Below, one piece after another: positions 22,905 through 32,135 of a stretch of 64,000 bases of DNA (positions within the stretch are counted from its first letter, which is position 1; each line of letters opens with the position of its first letter). The stretch covers positions 2,966,001 to 3,030,000 of the forward strand of contig NZ_CP074349.1 in assembly GCF_018343775.1 (NCBI RefSeq), written 5' to 3'. The notes beneath the pieces were generated by a model, which worked only from the letters and a program-made list of their open reading frames with translations, did no database searches and had not been told where the DNA came from. Position numbers and translations under genes: made by a program. Source of the stretch: Pseudomonas cichorii (GTDB taxonomy: Bacteria > Pseudomonadota > Gammaproteobacteria > Pseudomonadales > Pseudomonadaceae).

Positions 22905-25900
22905 CAGAGCTGCACCGGCATGCGGAAGGTACGCAGCACGCCCATGTCGAACGGGTTCGGCGTGCGCTGGCTGGTCAGCAGGTAGTTGGCGCGCAGGCCA
23001 CCCACGTCGGCCTTGAGCACCAATACGTCACGCCCTGTCAGGTATTCGGTCTGCATCAGGTCGAACAGACGGAACAGTGACCATGGGCCAGTGTTCTTCT
23101 CGATACCCAGCGGGCGACCGACCATTCTGTCGAGTACCAGGCTGGTGCGCCCGTCTTCGGCATCGGTTGGCCATTTGAACGACACAGGCACGATCGGGCC
23201 ATGGCGGTATTCAATGGTCTTGTCGCCCAGCTTGAACTCGGAACGGCTGACTGCCGGGTCCAGGGTGTAAGGCTCCAGCTTGAACTGCACTTGCGGCTCG
23301 GCCGGGTTATCGGCGAAGAAGCTCTGGCGGATAACCAGTGCAGACGCCATCTGGTCGAGGTAGACCTTGGAGACCGGCAGGCTGTAACCGTCGACAGTGC
23401 GCATACGGTAGTTACCCGGATCGCCACTGACGAATGGACGCATGTAGCTGTCGAAGAAGCGATCGGCAATACCTTGAGCCTTGAAGAACTCACGGAAGTC
23501 GCTGATTGCCACGTCGCTGGCGCTGTGCGCGTTGAACGGATAACGCTGGTTGATCGCCTTGCCGTAAAAACTGTACAGCTCGTTCTGATAACGCTGGTTC
23601 AGGTACTGATAGGAATCACGCAGCACCAGGCGCCATGTGTCTTCAGCCAGGACGTTGAACCACACACCCACCGGACGCGGCAGACGGCTGGATACAGTGC
23701 GCAGGTTGCTCAGCGCATCACGCTGGCCACCCATGCGGTTCTTGGCCAGCTCGAACGCGGCCTGATCCGGAGAGCTGGAGCGCGCCAGGCTGGCCATCTG
23801 CATTTGCAGTTCGTTGAGGGCTGCCAGGGCTGGCGTCAGGTCAGCGGTCGGGCCGTTGTTGTCATCCAGCAAACGGTGCAGCGGTTCAAAGCGGCTCTGC
23901 AGGGATTTGCGTGCAGTATCCGGCAGTTTCTTCGCCAGAGCATCAGACGCATTGCCTGCTGCAGCGGCTGCTACCTTGCCGAGTTTTCCGCCCTTGTCGG
24001 CCAGTTGCGCGGCAGCTGCAGCGGCTTCTTCTGCCGTTTCCGCGACCACCGGGAAGCGGGTGTTTTCACGCACTTCCACCAGCATCTGGATGACCGGTGA
24101 GTTGGCTGACGTCAGGCCTGCCAGTTGCTCGGCACCCTCGCCAAAGTCGTTGATGGCCGGCAGTTGAACCTGGCCTACCGCTTCACCCCAATAGTTGGCG
24201 TAGTCACGGAAATACAGTTGCTCCAGCTCAACCATCAGGCGACGCAAATCCATGCTGCTCAGGCCAGAGCCTTCACCCAATACCCAGTTGTCACGCAGGA
24301 TATCGCTGACCAGCATCGAGCCCTGTACCGAGAAATACTGCTGGTAACCCTGTTGGGTGTAGAAGCCCGGAATCACGTAGTCGGTGCCGACAAACAGCGA
24401 GCCTTGTGGTCCCAGGTGTTGGTCCAGACGGTATTCCGGCAAGTTGCGAGCCTGTTCGCGCAGCATGCGGTAGACCACGTTGGCAAGGGACTCGCTGCGC
24501 AGAATCTGACGCGCCTGAGCCACCAGTTGCTCGTCCAGGGGATAAACGAACGGCTGCTTGAGCAAACGCTCGAAGTGGCTGTTCAAGCCGTTCTGTACGG
24601 CAGTGTTGCCACTGTAACGCTGGGACCATTCTGTCGCGACCCAGTCCTTGAGCCATTGCTCGTCACGACGGTCCTTCATGTTCAGCATCAGGTACGCACG
24701 CAGGCTGTTGAGCAGGCGATCGCGGTCCTTGGTGTTGGCACGCACCTGGCCTTCCAGCAGGGTTGCGACCCGTGGCAACAGTTGTTCTTCGAGCTGACGA
24801 TCGTAAGCGTCCTTGACGACCGGGTTGACGACTTCACCCTGATACAGACCACCGCGTTCGTGGTAGCTCACATCGTCTTTTGCCGGGAACACCTGGGTAG
24901 CGGCGTAGCTGGTGTCCAGGGTCTTGAGCGCTGCCATGGCATCATCGCGGGTGCTGAGAGCCGAGCGTTGCTGGGTCCAGGTCTGAGCAAGGTTGCGCAG
25001 GTTTTCCAGACGCTCATAGTTGGCAGAGAAACCGCTTGCCCAAAGCAGGCCGAACAGTCCCAGTGCTGCCAGTGCGCCCACGTACAGCGCACGTTGGCCC
25101 CAATGGATGCGGCTGCGTTCGCGTTTGTCCAGACCCGCAAGATCGGCCTCAGGGAAAATCACCCGGCTGAGCAAGTGGTGAATGAAGCGCGAGCGACCGC
25201 TGCGCAGGGTTGGCAAGATGCCAGCATTCAGGCCCAGGTTGGCGCCGATACCAGCAGTGGTGGCGTCCATTTCCGCAGTCAGGTGCGGCGCGCTGGTCAG
25301 GTAGAAACCACGCAACTGGCTGGCACGCTGGTAGCGGTTGCCGGTGAATGCCATGTCGACGAACAGGCACAGACGCTCGCCGATCTGACCCAGTTGATGC
25401 GGGAAGTCGAGGATGCGGCCACGACGCTGGGTGTCACGCTCCTGGTGCATGCGCATGATCACCTGGCTGTTGAGGCGACGCAGCAGTTCTTCAAACTCGT
25501 TGCGCAGCACAGCCACATCGGTGCCAATCTGCTCTTTGCGGAAGCTGGTACCCAGTACCTGATCGCTTTCTTCGCGAGTCAGTTGATCGAAGAACTCATC
25601 AAAGCCCAGCAGGCTGTCAGCCTTGCTCAGCACCAGATAAACCGGCACGTCCACATGCAGTTTCTGATGCACGTCCTGCAGGCGGCCACGCACCTGACGA
25701 GCCAGGGTTTCGAGTTGCTGTTCGCTGCCCTGTAGCAGGGTTTCCACCGGAATGGTCACCAGCACGCCGTTCAACGGACGATTGCGACGACGCTTGCGCA
25801 GCAGGTCAAGCAAGGTGCTCCAGGCACTGCCATCGACTTCGGCATCCGGCTGGGTCAGGTAGCGGCCAGCGGTGTCGATCAGCACGCCATGATCAGCGAA

Positions 25901-26431
25901 GTACCAGTCGCAGTGGCGGGTGCCCAGGGTGTCTCGGGTCAGCTTGCGTTCGATCTTGTTGATCGGAAACTCAAGGCCGGAGAAGTCCAGCAAGCTGGTT
26001 TTGCCACTGCCTTGTGGCCCGATCAGCAAGTACCAGGGTAAGTCACTGCGCCAGCGCTCGCTACGGCCGCGATACAGGCTCGACGTCTTCAGGGTCTTGA
26101 GCGCATCCTTGAAACGCACTTTCAACTCTTTCTGTTCTTCGTCGATCTGCTCTTCGCGGCGGAGACGATCCTGGCCGTCTTCGCTCTCTTCCATCGCTTT
26201 CTTGCGAACACCGGCGCGCCAGCTGACGAAGACCATGGTCAGGCCCCAGATCAGGAACAGCACGCTGATGGTCAGCAGGCGGGAGGTCGAGCCTTCCCAG
26301 AACTTGTAGTCATTGACCGCCAGCAGCGGCCCCACGAACCACACCAGCAACGCGACAAACAGTACCAGCAGCAGCGTCCAGACCCATGTCTTGCGCAGGA
26401 ATGCGCCGACTTTCTTGAAAAAATTCTTCAT
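22904..26431 (-). CDS. tssM: T6SS membrane complex protein TssM (IcmF)
   Basis: 1175 residues. Two N-terminal TM helices (KTWVWTLLLVLFVALLVWFV and the RLLTISVLFLIWGL helix) are followed by a cytoplasmic GTPase-like domain with Walker A IGPQGSGKTSLLDFSG, a third TM helix around 445 (LYVGALAALGLFGLLWASG), then the long periplasmic part with the ImcF-related and C-terminal beta domains. It spans the inner membrane and contacts TssJ. The start is set at ATG 26431 (MKNFFKKVGAF), 13 bp after the tssL stop; an upstream in-frame ATG at 26482 lies inside tssL. Confidence 0.95.
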   Translation of the reverse strand: MKNFFKKVGAFLRKTWVWTLLLVLFVALLVWFVGPLLAVNDYKFWEGSTSRLLTISVLFLIWGLTMVFVSWRAGVRKKAMEESEDGQDRLRREEQIDEEQKELKVRFKDALKTLKTSSLYRGRSERWRSDLPWYLLIGPQGSGKTSLLDFSGLEFPINKIERKLTRDTLGTRHCDWYFADHGVLIDTAGRYLTQPDAEVDGSAWSTLLDLLRKRRRNRPLNGVLVTIPVETLLQGSEQQLETLARQVRGRLQDVHQKLHVDVPVYLVLSKADSLLGFDEFFDQLTREESDQVLGTSFRKEQIGTDVAVLRNEFEELLRRLNSQVIMRMHQERDTQRRGRILDFPHQLGQIGERLCLFVDMAFTGNRYQRASQLRGFYLTSAPHLTAEMDATTAGIGANLGLNAGILPTLRSGRSRFIHHLLSRVIFPEADLAGLDKRERSRIHWGQRALYVGALAALGLFGLLWASGFSANYERLENLRNLAQTWTQQRSALSTRDDAMAALKTLDTSYAATQVFPAKDDVSYHERGGLYQGEVVNPVVKDAYDRQLEEQLLPRVATLLEGQVRANTKDRDRLLNSLRAYLMLNMKDRRDEQWLKDWVATEWSQRYSGNTAVQNGLNSHFERLLKQPFVYPLDEQLVAQARQILRSESLANVVYRMLREQARNLPEYRLDQHLGPQGSLFVGTDYVIPGFYTQQGYQQYFSVQGSMLVSDILRDNWVLGEGSGLSSMDLRRLMVELEQLYFRDYANYWGEAVGQVQLPAINDFGEGAEQLAGLTSANSPVIQMLVEVRENTRFPVVAETAEEAAAAAAQLADKGGKLGKVAAAAAGNASDALAKKLPDTARKSLQSRFEPLHRLLDDNNGPTADLTPALAALNELQMQMASLARSSSPDQAAFELAKNRMGGQRDALSNLRTVSSRLPRPVGVWFNVLAEDTWRLVLRDSYQYLNQRYQNELYSFYGKAINQRYPFNAHSASDVAISDFREFFKAQGIADRFFDSYMRPFVSGDPGNYRMRTVDGYSLPVSKVYLDQMASALVIRQSFFADNPAEPQVQFKLEPYTLDPAVSRSEFKLGDKTIEYRHGPIVPVSFKWPTDAEDGRTSLVLDRMVGRPLGIEKNTGPWSLFRLFDLMQTEYLTGRDVLVLKADVGGLRANYLLTSQRTPNPFDMGVLRTFRMPVQL

Positions 26432-26444
26432 CACGCGTCCCTGA

Positions 26445-27320
26445 TTACGGCTGCGACTGCGGCTGAACCGCGGTCTGATCAAACGGCTGATAAGGTTGCA
26501 GAACGGTGTCGCGCTGCTCGCCCAGCATCCAGGCGAAACCGGAATACATCACCACCAGGCAGACGAAGGTAAACAGCACCACCATCCACACCGGCACGAT
26601 GCGTACCAGGCTGCGGCGCTGATCGTTCAAGCCTTCCCAATGGGGCGACAGCTCACGTGGTACATCACCGCGCAGTTGACGGATCTGGCGATACAAGGCG
26701 TCACGGATGCCTTCGAGCTCGAGCATGCCCCGTGCCTGGACCCGATACTTGCCTTCAAAACCGAGGGACAGGCACAGGTACATCAGTTCCAGCATGGGCA
26801 GATGCTTGACCGGGTTTTTCGACAGGCGATCCAGCAACTGGAAAAACTTCTCGCCGCCGAAGGTTTCATTGTGGAAGCTGCTGAGCAGGCTCATCTGCGA
26901 CCACTCGCTTTCGTTGCCCCAGGGCGTGGTCACAACCGCTTCATCTACCACAGTGCACAGCACATAACGGGCAGCCATTACCTGACTGCTCTCGGCACCG
27001 TTGTGCAAGGCGCGCACTTCAAACAGTTTCAGCCCGGCCGTCAGTCGATCGTTGAGTGCGTACAGGTCCTCGCGGGAGTCACTGTGCTTGAGTCGCACCA
27101 CTTCAGACAGCAGCTCGGAGCCAGCAGCCACCAGCGAATTGAGGCTGATGTTGAACGCTTCGGCCGGGCGCAGGCGCGCTGCATAGATCATGCGCTCTTC
27201 AAGCTGCTCGAAGCGTGGCGGCGCTGCGAAGTCGGTCAGCGGGCTCGATGCAGGCCCATGGCCCTGACGGTCGAGCAGGACGGTCTTGTCGTCCTGGTTG
27301 TATTCCGTGTCCTTGATCAT
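26445..27320 (-). CDS. tssL: T6SS membrane complex protein TssL (DotU/IcmH)
   Basis: A 291-residue DotU-family protein: hook-shaped cytoplasmic helical domain (ARYVLCTVVDEAVVTTPWGNESEWSQ and FGGEKFFQLLDR, LMYLCLSLGFEGKYR) and a single C-terminal TM helix (VWMVVLFTFVCLVVMYSGFAW) with a short periplasmic tail. There is no OmpA-like peptidoglycan-binding extension, as in the HSI-II short form. It binds TssK and TssM. It follows tssK by 5 bp. Confidence 0.95.
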   Translation of the reverse strand: MIKDTEYNQDDKTVLLDRQGHGPASSPLTDFAAPPRFEQLEERMIYAARLRPAEAFNISLNSLVAAGSELLSEVVRLKHSDSREDLYALNDRLTAGLKLFEVRALHNGAESSQVMAARYVLCTVVDEAVVTTPWGNESEWSQMSLLSSFHNETFGGEKFFQLLDRLSKNPVKHLPMLELMYLCLSLGFEGKYRVQARGMLELEGIRDALYRQIRQLRGDVPRELSPHWEGLNDQRRSLVRIVPVWMVVLFTFVCLVVMYSGFAWMLGEQRDTVLQPYQPFDQTAVQPQSQP

Positions 27321-27325
27321 GTCGA

Positions 27326-28657
27326 TCAGTTCCTTATGGCCCAGAATTTCAGTTCAAGCTCGGCGAATTCGCCGGATACATGGAACGCGAAGCCGCCGGA
27401 GCGCTCGAGTTGTGCCAGGTCTTCGGAACTGAGTTCGAGGATGAAATAGGTTTTGTTGGAGTGGAACGCGATCTGCCGCGGGGCCACCGGCAAGGGTTTG
27501 ACCTTGATGCCTGGCAGGTGCAGGTTGACCAGTTGGCGGATACGCTCCACCGGGCCGACCTTGAGGTGCGCGGGCAAGCGATGACGCAGCTCTTCGGAAT
27601 CGCAGTTGGCACTGGCCGCCAGCACGAACGAGGCTGAGCCCAGCAGAGTGTGATCGTGCAGCGGCGAGACAATGATGCCGTACTGGCGCGCCTGCAGAAT
27701 CAACTCGATGGCATGCTGCTCCAGCACCATCGACAACACCTGGCGGATCGCCTCCATCAGTTTGCGGAAGCTCGCGCCCTGGTCGCTGTGCTGATAACGG
27801 CTGTCCAGGCGTGGGCGTTTGCTGTCACTGGAAAAGGTCGCCAGATCGCCAAGCATGGTCAGCAGCGTGCGGTACAGTTCTTCCGGGTGAACCTGCTCCA
27901 GGCCCAGATAGTGACGCAGCAGCAGCTCGGTGCGGTTGATCAGTTGCAGCATCATGAAGTCGCCGACTTCAGCGCCACCCACCTTGCCGTTGGAGCGAAT
28001 CCGGTCGGCGATGGTGTCGCCCCGGTGGCTGAGCATGCTGATGACTTCCTTGAGGCATGACAGCAGGTAGCTGGAAGCGTGCGCCTGGATGTAAGTCGGC
28101 ACAAAGTCCGGGTCGAGGCTGATCACGCCGTCCGGCGTCGTATCGAGCACTTCGCAGATCTTCAGCTTCACGTAGGCCTGATCGCTCTGCTGCTCGCCGA
28201 GCAACAGTTTGAAATCGGGACGACCACAGCTGACCTGACTGGCGGAGTCGTCGCCGGCATTGGAGTCGGCCACTTCGGCTTCGTACGCGGTATAGCGCGC
28301 CAGCACGTCGGACTGCTCCGGACGACGAGCCTCGATGTGATTGCCGGTCACCAGCGGCAGTGCCAGATAGACCGGTGTATTACCGGTATTGGGTGGCACG
28401 TCGAGAGCCAGCGGCTCCGTGTTGCCGCCCAGCTCGAACAGGCTGCCGTCCGGCAGAATCCCCGAGGCCTGACTGACCACCAGCTTGCCCATATTGAGGA
28501 ACTGCAGGTCGATGTCCAGATTGAGGAAGCCCCAGGTGTAGCTGCCCAGCAGCTTGGTGCGGGTCTTCATCTGGTGATCGTAGTAGCGATCGTTGTGCTG
28601 GAAGTGCTGCGGACGCAGCAACATGCCTTCCTGCCAAATGACTTTATGAGAGTTCAT
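27326..28657 (-). CDS. tssK: T6SS baseplate protein TssK
   Basis: A 443-residue TssK (ImpJ/VasE): diagnostic N-terminus VIWQEGMLLRPQHFQQ-like (here HFQHNDRYYD), a middle four-helix region and the C-terminal neck (KTYFILELSS). It links the baseplate to the TssL/TssM membrane complex. It lies between tssJ (2 bp apart) and tssL (5 bp apart). Confidence 0.95.
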   Translation of the reverse strand: MNSHKVIWQEGMLLRPQHFQHNDRYYDHQMKTRTKLLGSYTWGFLNLDIDLQFLNMGKLVVSQASGILPDGSLFELGGNTEPLALDVPPNTGNTPVYLALPLVTGNHIEARRPEQSDVLARYTAYEAEVADSNAGDDSASQVSCGRPDFKLLLGEQQSDQAYVKLKICEVLDTTPDGVISLDPDFVPTYIQAHASSYLLSCLKEVISMLSHRGDTIADRIRSNGKVGGAEVGDFMMLQLINRTELLLRHYLGLEQVHPEELYRTLLTMLGDLATFSSDSKRPRLDSRYQHSDQGASFRKLMEAIRQVLSMVLEQHAIELILQARQYGIIVSPLHDHTLLGSASFVLAASANCDSEELRHRLPAHLKVGPVERIRQLVNLHLPGIKVKPLPVAPRQIAFHSNKTYFILELSSEDLAQLERSGGFAFHVSGEFAELELKFWAIRN

Positions 28658-28659
28658 GG

Positions 28660-29169
28660 TCAGTCGACTGCCTTGGCGAGCGATTCATTGGTGTTGCGAA
28701 TACCGTTCTGATCAAGAACCAGTTCGGCATCGGTGAGTGCCAGCGGAGTAACTTGAAGCGTGTAGCGCCATCTGGTTTCCGGCAGGTCGCGGTAGGCCGC
28801 GAGGACACCGACGTAACGGCTACCCTCTCCCACAGTCAGCTTGAGTTCGACGGTTTCACCCGGACGCAGCTCCAGCTCTTCGCTGGTCACCATGTCCGGA
28901 GCCAGGGACTCCTTGGCGCGCTCATAAAGGCTGAAGAAGTCCGCATTCTCGAACGCCACCGGGTGCTTGAGCTCGAACAGGCGTACCACGATCGGTGACG
29001 GACGGCCGTTGAGGTCCGGGTTCAAACGATCACTGGCCGTCAGCTTCAGGTTGAGCTTGGTGAGATGGGAGTACGGCGAAAGCGTTGAGCAGCCGGCCAG
29101 CACCACCAGGGCGGTCAGCGCAGCCAGCGTTTTAGAGAAAGCAGTCATACGGCGAGACATGCGCATCAT
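28660..29169 (-). CDS. tssJ: T6SS outer-membrane lipoprotein TssJ
   Basis: A 169-residue lipoprotein with signal peptide and lipobox LAGC (Cys27), then a transthyretin-like beta domain (IVVRLFELKHPVAFENADFFSLYE). It anchors TssM to the outer membrane. The first ATG (29169) overlaps the stop of the FHA gene as ATGA; in-frame ATGs at 29160 and 29148 are alternatives. Corresponds to Lip2 of the HSI-II cluster. Confidence 0.93.
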   Translation of the reverse strand: MMRMSRRMTAFSKTLAALTALVVLAGCSTLSPYSHLTKLNLKLTASDRLNPDLNGRPSPIVVRLFELKHPVAFENADFFSLYERAKESLAPDMVTSEELELRPGETVELKLTVGEGSRYVGVLAAYRDLPETRWRYTLQVTPLALTDAELVLDQNGIRNTNESLAKAVD

Positions 29170-30362
29170 CCTTGGTGATCGGTGTGGAGGGTGGAAATCA
29201 GGCGAATCTGCTCTTCATAGGCCTGGGCGAAATCGCGGGCCATCAAACGCTCGCTCCAGTCATCATCCTGGCGCAGCGCCTGGTGATAGCGCCCGTAAGC
29301 TCTCCAGCGACTGCCGGACGTGGCAATCAGCGGTTTGTTGTCGCGCTCGAAACGCAGGGTGAGCTGTTGCGGCGAGAAGTGTTCCAGGGTGCCGCGAACT
29401 GCGGCGCGGCTGGCGGTCAGCAAAGCCACCTGATGCGCCTGCAGATCACGGAATGCGCGGGATATCGCCTGCTCGGCCGGCAACTGCCCAGGCTTGCCTG
29501 GCTGCAACAGAATGCCCAGTGCTTCACGAGTATCGACGGCAAACTTCAACGGGTTCTTCTGACTGCCCTGAACCGTGGTCTGCGCCAGGCGTAATTCGTT
29601 TTTCAGCTCGCTGCGGGTGCGCAGGCTCTGTTGCAGACCGCCGATGCTTTGCTTGAGCAAACGGGCTGCATTGAGCGCCAGTGCCTCTTTTGCATCATGA
29701 TCGAGATCCTTGAGGTCAACCCCCAGAGCCACAGCAAACTTGTCCCAGAAAGCCTCGGACTGACGCTCGACCGGTGGCGGTGCGGGCGCAGGTTCAGGCT
29801 TTTTCGCAACCTCGACCAGTTCCGGCACCAACAGGCTTTCCATATCGATGCGGGCATAGTCGGCACGCTGCCGTCCATCATCGATAGCGGTGTTCGGGGA
29901 GATCAACTCCTCGATTTCCGAATAGACACGCTCCTGCTGGTCAAGGGCGTTCAGCGGGTCCAGGTCGAGGAAAGCATCGTCAGGGATGATGCTGCCTGCC
30001 GCTTGTGGACGACCGACTTCCACGTCGAAAGTGGCCGGGTCACGAACCAGCCGCGCACGAATCTCGAAGTCACCCAGGACATACACACTGCCGTGTTCGA
30101 TACGTACGGCTTCACCCTTGCGCAGACGCGCGCCGTTGGCACTGTCCTGAATACCGTTGCTGCTGGTATCGGTCAGGAAAAACGTTCCCTCGCGATAGCT
30201 GATCAGCGCGTGATGGTTGGACAAATGACGCTTGCGGTCCGGGATGATCCAGTCGCAGTCCTCTCCCCGACCAATCACGCCACCAGCCTGCTTGAAGGTC
30301 TTCTGGCACAACTCCGTGGGCACGAACTGCTTGGTGTTAAGCATTTCGAAAACCAGTTCCAT
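29166..30362 (-). CDS. T6SS FHA-domain protein (TagH/Fha2-like)
   Basis: About 398 residues. The N-terminal FHA domain has the phosphothreonine-binding signature GRGEDCDWIIPD...RHLSNHHALI (residues about 30-55) and SSNGIQDSANGARL. The C-terminal 200 residues form the type VI FHA-associated helical domain (FWDKFAVALGVDLKDL). It is the expected target of Stk1/Stp1 regulation. The start is the ATG at 30362, which has an AGGAG site 9 nt upstream; an in-frame GTG 7 codons earlier overlaps the orfX stop. Confidence 0.9.
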   Translation of the reverse strand: MELVFEMLNTKQFVPTELCQKTFKQAGGVIGRGEDCDWIIPDRKRHLSNHHALISYREGTFFLTDTSSNGIQDSANGARLRKGEAVRIEHGSVYVLGDFEIRARLVRDPATFDVEVGRPQAAGSIIPDDAFLDLDPLNALDQQERVYSEIEELISPNTAIDDGRQRADYARIDMESLLVPELVEVAKKPEPAPAPPPVERQSEAFWDKFAVALGVDLKDLDHDAKEALALNAARLLKQSIGGLQQSLRTRSELKNELRLAQTTVQGSQKNPLKFAVDTREALGILLQPGKPGQLPAEQAISRAFRDLQAHQVALLTASRAAVRGTLEHFSPQQLTLRFERDNKPLIATSGSRWRAYGRYHQALRQDDDWSERLMARDFAQAYEEQIRLISTLHTDHQG

Positions 30363-30379
30363 GATGATGCTCCTTGCGG

Positions 30380-30520
30380 TCACTTGCCGCGATTGACCGC
30401 CTGAGGATCACCCAATGGGCGATAGGTGTTGTCGTTGAATTTGTAATTGCCGCTGCAGCCGCCAAGGCCGCATAGAACGACAAGTGTCAGCAGGAAGGCT
30501 TGCCAGTGACGAACAGACAT
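30380..30520 (-). CDS. Tiny T6SS-associated lipoprotein (OrfX-like, 46 aa)
   Basis: A 46-codon ORF with a GGAGA ribosome-binding site 8 nt upstream of its ATG. It starts MSVRHWQAFLLTLVVL and has a lipobox-like LGGC (Cys22), leaving a 25-residue mature peptide (SGNYKFNDNTYRPLGDPQAV...). It lies exactly between sfa2 and fha, the position of the small orfX (PA1664-like) gene in the P. aeruginosa HSI-II cluster. Function not known; membrane attachment near the TssJ/TssM complex is a guess. It ends 17 bp before the FHA start. Confidence 0.75.
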   Translation of the reverse strand: MSVRHWQAFLLTLVVLCGLGGCSGNYKFNDNTYRPLGDPQAVNRGK

Positions 30521-30546
30521 CAGAGGGTCTCCAGGAGTAAGCACAA

Positions 30547-30571
30547 AGCGCCGGACCTTTCGGAGGGCGCT
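30547..30571 (-). terminator. Hairpin after sfa2
   Basis: On the minus strand AGCGCC pairs with GGCGCT around an inner CC-GAAA-GG mini-stem, followed by TTTGTGCTT. It lies 37 bp past the sfa2 stop and 27 bp before the OrfX start. It may attenuate read-through into the fha-tssJKLM part and thus divide the cluster into two transcription units. Confidence 0.5.
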
Positions 30572-30607
30572 GTTAGAAGCGGATGAATTGGAAAAGAGTG
30601 TTGTTGC

Positions 30608-32125
30608 CTACCCATTGAAATCACCCAGATTGATATTCAGGCGCTCAAGGCGGTAAAGCAGCGTGCGCCTCGGCAAGCCGAGTTCACGCGCGGAAAGAGT
30701 CTGGTTGCCATCGTTCTTGCGCAGGCAATCGAGGAGCATGCAACGTTCTACCTGTTCCAGGCGCTCGCGCAGATTGAGGCTGCTGTCCAGAGGAATGGCT
30801 TCTGTGCGCAGGGAAAAGTGTTCGGCCAGCAACTCACCGCCCTCGCACAGCAGCACGGCACGTTCGACCAGGCCCTTGAGCTCGCGAACGTTGCCGGGGA
30901 AGGCATAACTGGACAGGTGAGTCAGTGCCGAATCCGACCAGCGCAACGACTCACGCTGCAGGAATGCACAAGTCTTGTCGGCAAAGTGCCGAGCCAGGTC
31001 GACAATGTCGCCTTCGCGCTGACGCAAAGCCGGCAGTTCGATAGGAAACTGCGCAAGGCGGTAGTACAAGTCCTCGCGGAATGTGCCTTCACTGACCATC
31101 ACCGACAGGTCCCGGTGCGTGGCGGCGATGATACGCACGTCGATCTTGTGAGTCTCGTTGGAACCCAGCGGCCGAATCTCGCCTTCCTGCAGGACGCGCA
31201 GCAGCTTGGCTTGCAGGGCCAATGGCATGTCGCCGATTTCGTCGAGCAACAGGGTGCCGCCATTGGCTGCGTCGAAAAGCCCTTCACGGTCAAAGTCAGC
31301 ACCGGTGAATGCGCCCTTGCGATAGCCGAACAACTCGCTTTCGAGCAGGTTTTCAGGGAATGCCGCACAGTTCTGCACGATGAATGCCTTCGAGTGGCGC
31401 GGGCCGAAGTCATGAATCGCCCGTGCGACCACTTCCTTGCCCGTCCCCGTCTCGCCGCGCAACAGCACGGTATAAGGGCTGTGCAGGACTTTGCTGATCA
31501 TCGAGTAGGTACGGCGCATGCTTGCGCTTTTGCCGATCAGACCGTAATCGCTGGCATTGGGCACGCGGGCCGATGCAACGGGCAGCTCATCCGTGGGCTG
31601 ACGCAGGCGCTGCATCAGATGCAACTGGCCAAGTACAAACGAGCCAAGCTGCCCGAGTGAGTCGGCAAAACCTTGCAGGTCGACATGCCGACGGCTCGCG
31701 CACAACAATACGCCTTCGACGGATTTCTGATGGGTGACCATGGGGACACACAGCAGCGACTGCCATGGCGTGGCCTGTGCCGGCAGGAAGCTGGTTTCAT
31801 GCAGGCTGCCGCTCAGTTCACTGAGGAACAGCACACGATTCTGGCTCAGGGCGAACTGCAGCAACTGTTCGTCGCTGTAATCCACCGGCAAGCTCGCCGC
31901 TTCCCGTGGTTGCAGGATGCCATCAAGGCACTCGGCATTCATGCCCAGGCAGGTGTTGGTGGCATCCAGCAGGTAGAGCTGAGTCAGCTCGCAACCGCTG
32001 AGTCCGGCCAGCCCGCGCACAAAGCCACCCAGCAGATCGGCACCGCTGGCCGCCCGCGACAGTTCAGCGTACTGCGCAAGCAACGCTTCGGCATAGGCCA
32101 GTGGCTGAGGCACCTGAGTGAACAT
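30608..32125 (-). CDS. sfa2: Sigma-54-dependent activator of T6SS (Sfa2-like)
   Basis: A 505-residue bacterial enhancer-binding protein. The N-terminal 190 residues look like a GAF-type sensor. The AAA+ domain has Walker A GETGTGKE, the sigma-54-contacting GAFTGAD loop, and Walker [13 protein letters not shown]. The C-terminal Fis-type HTH is [23 protein letters not shown]. The start is placed at ATG 32125 because GAGGTGG lies 6 nt upstream; GTG codons a few residues earlier are possible. It activates sigma-54 promoters of T6SS and possibly other genes. It lies 10 bp after clpV. Confidence 0.92.
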   Translation of the reverse strand: MFTQVPQPLAYAEALLAQYAELSRAASGADLLGGFVRGLAGLSGCELTQLYLLDATNTCLGMNAECLDGILQPREAASLPVDYSDEQLLQFALSQNRVLFLSELSGSLHETSFLPAQATPWQSLLCVPMVTHQKSVEGVLLCASRRHVDLQGFADSLGQLGSFVLGQLHLMQRLRQPTDELPVASARVPNASDYGLIGKSASMRRTYSMISKVLHSPYTVLLRGETGTGKEVVARAIHDFGPRHSKAFIVQNCAAFPENLLESELFGYRKGAFTGADFDREGLFDAANGGTLLLDEIGDMPLALQAKLLRVLQEGEIRPLGSNETHKIDVRIIAATHRDLSVMVSEGTFREDLYYRLAQFPIELPALRQREGDIVDLARHFADKTCAFLQRESLRWSDSALTHLSSYAFPGNVRELKGLVERAVLLCEGGELLAEHFSLRTEAIPLDSSLNLRERLEQVERCMLLDCLRKNDGNQTLSARELGLPRRTLLYRLERLNINLGDFNG

Positions 32126-32135
32126 CACACCCACC

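Noticed and set aside
24125..25735. 536-codon plus-strand ORF opposite tssM
   Set aside because: It is an antisense shadow of a clear TssM coding region in GC-rich DNA; composition is low-complexity Gln/Val/Ala-rich and no domain is recognisable.
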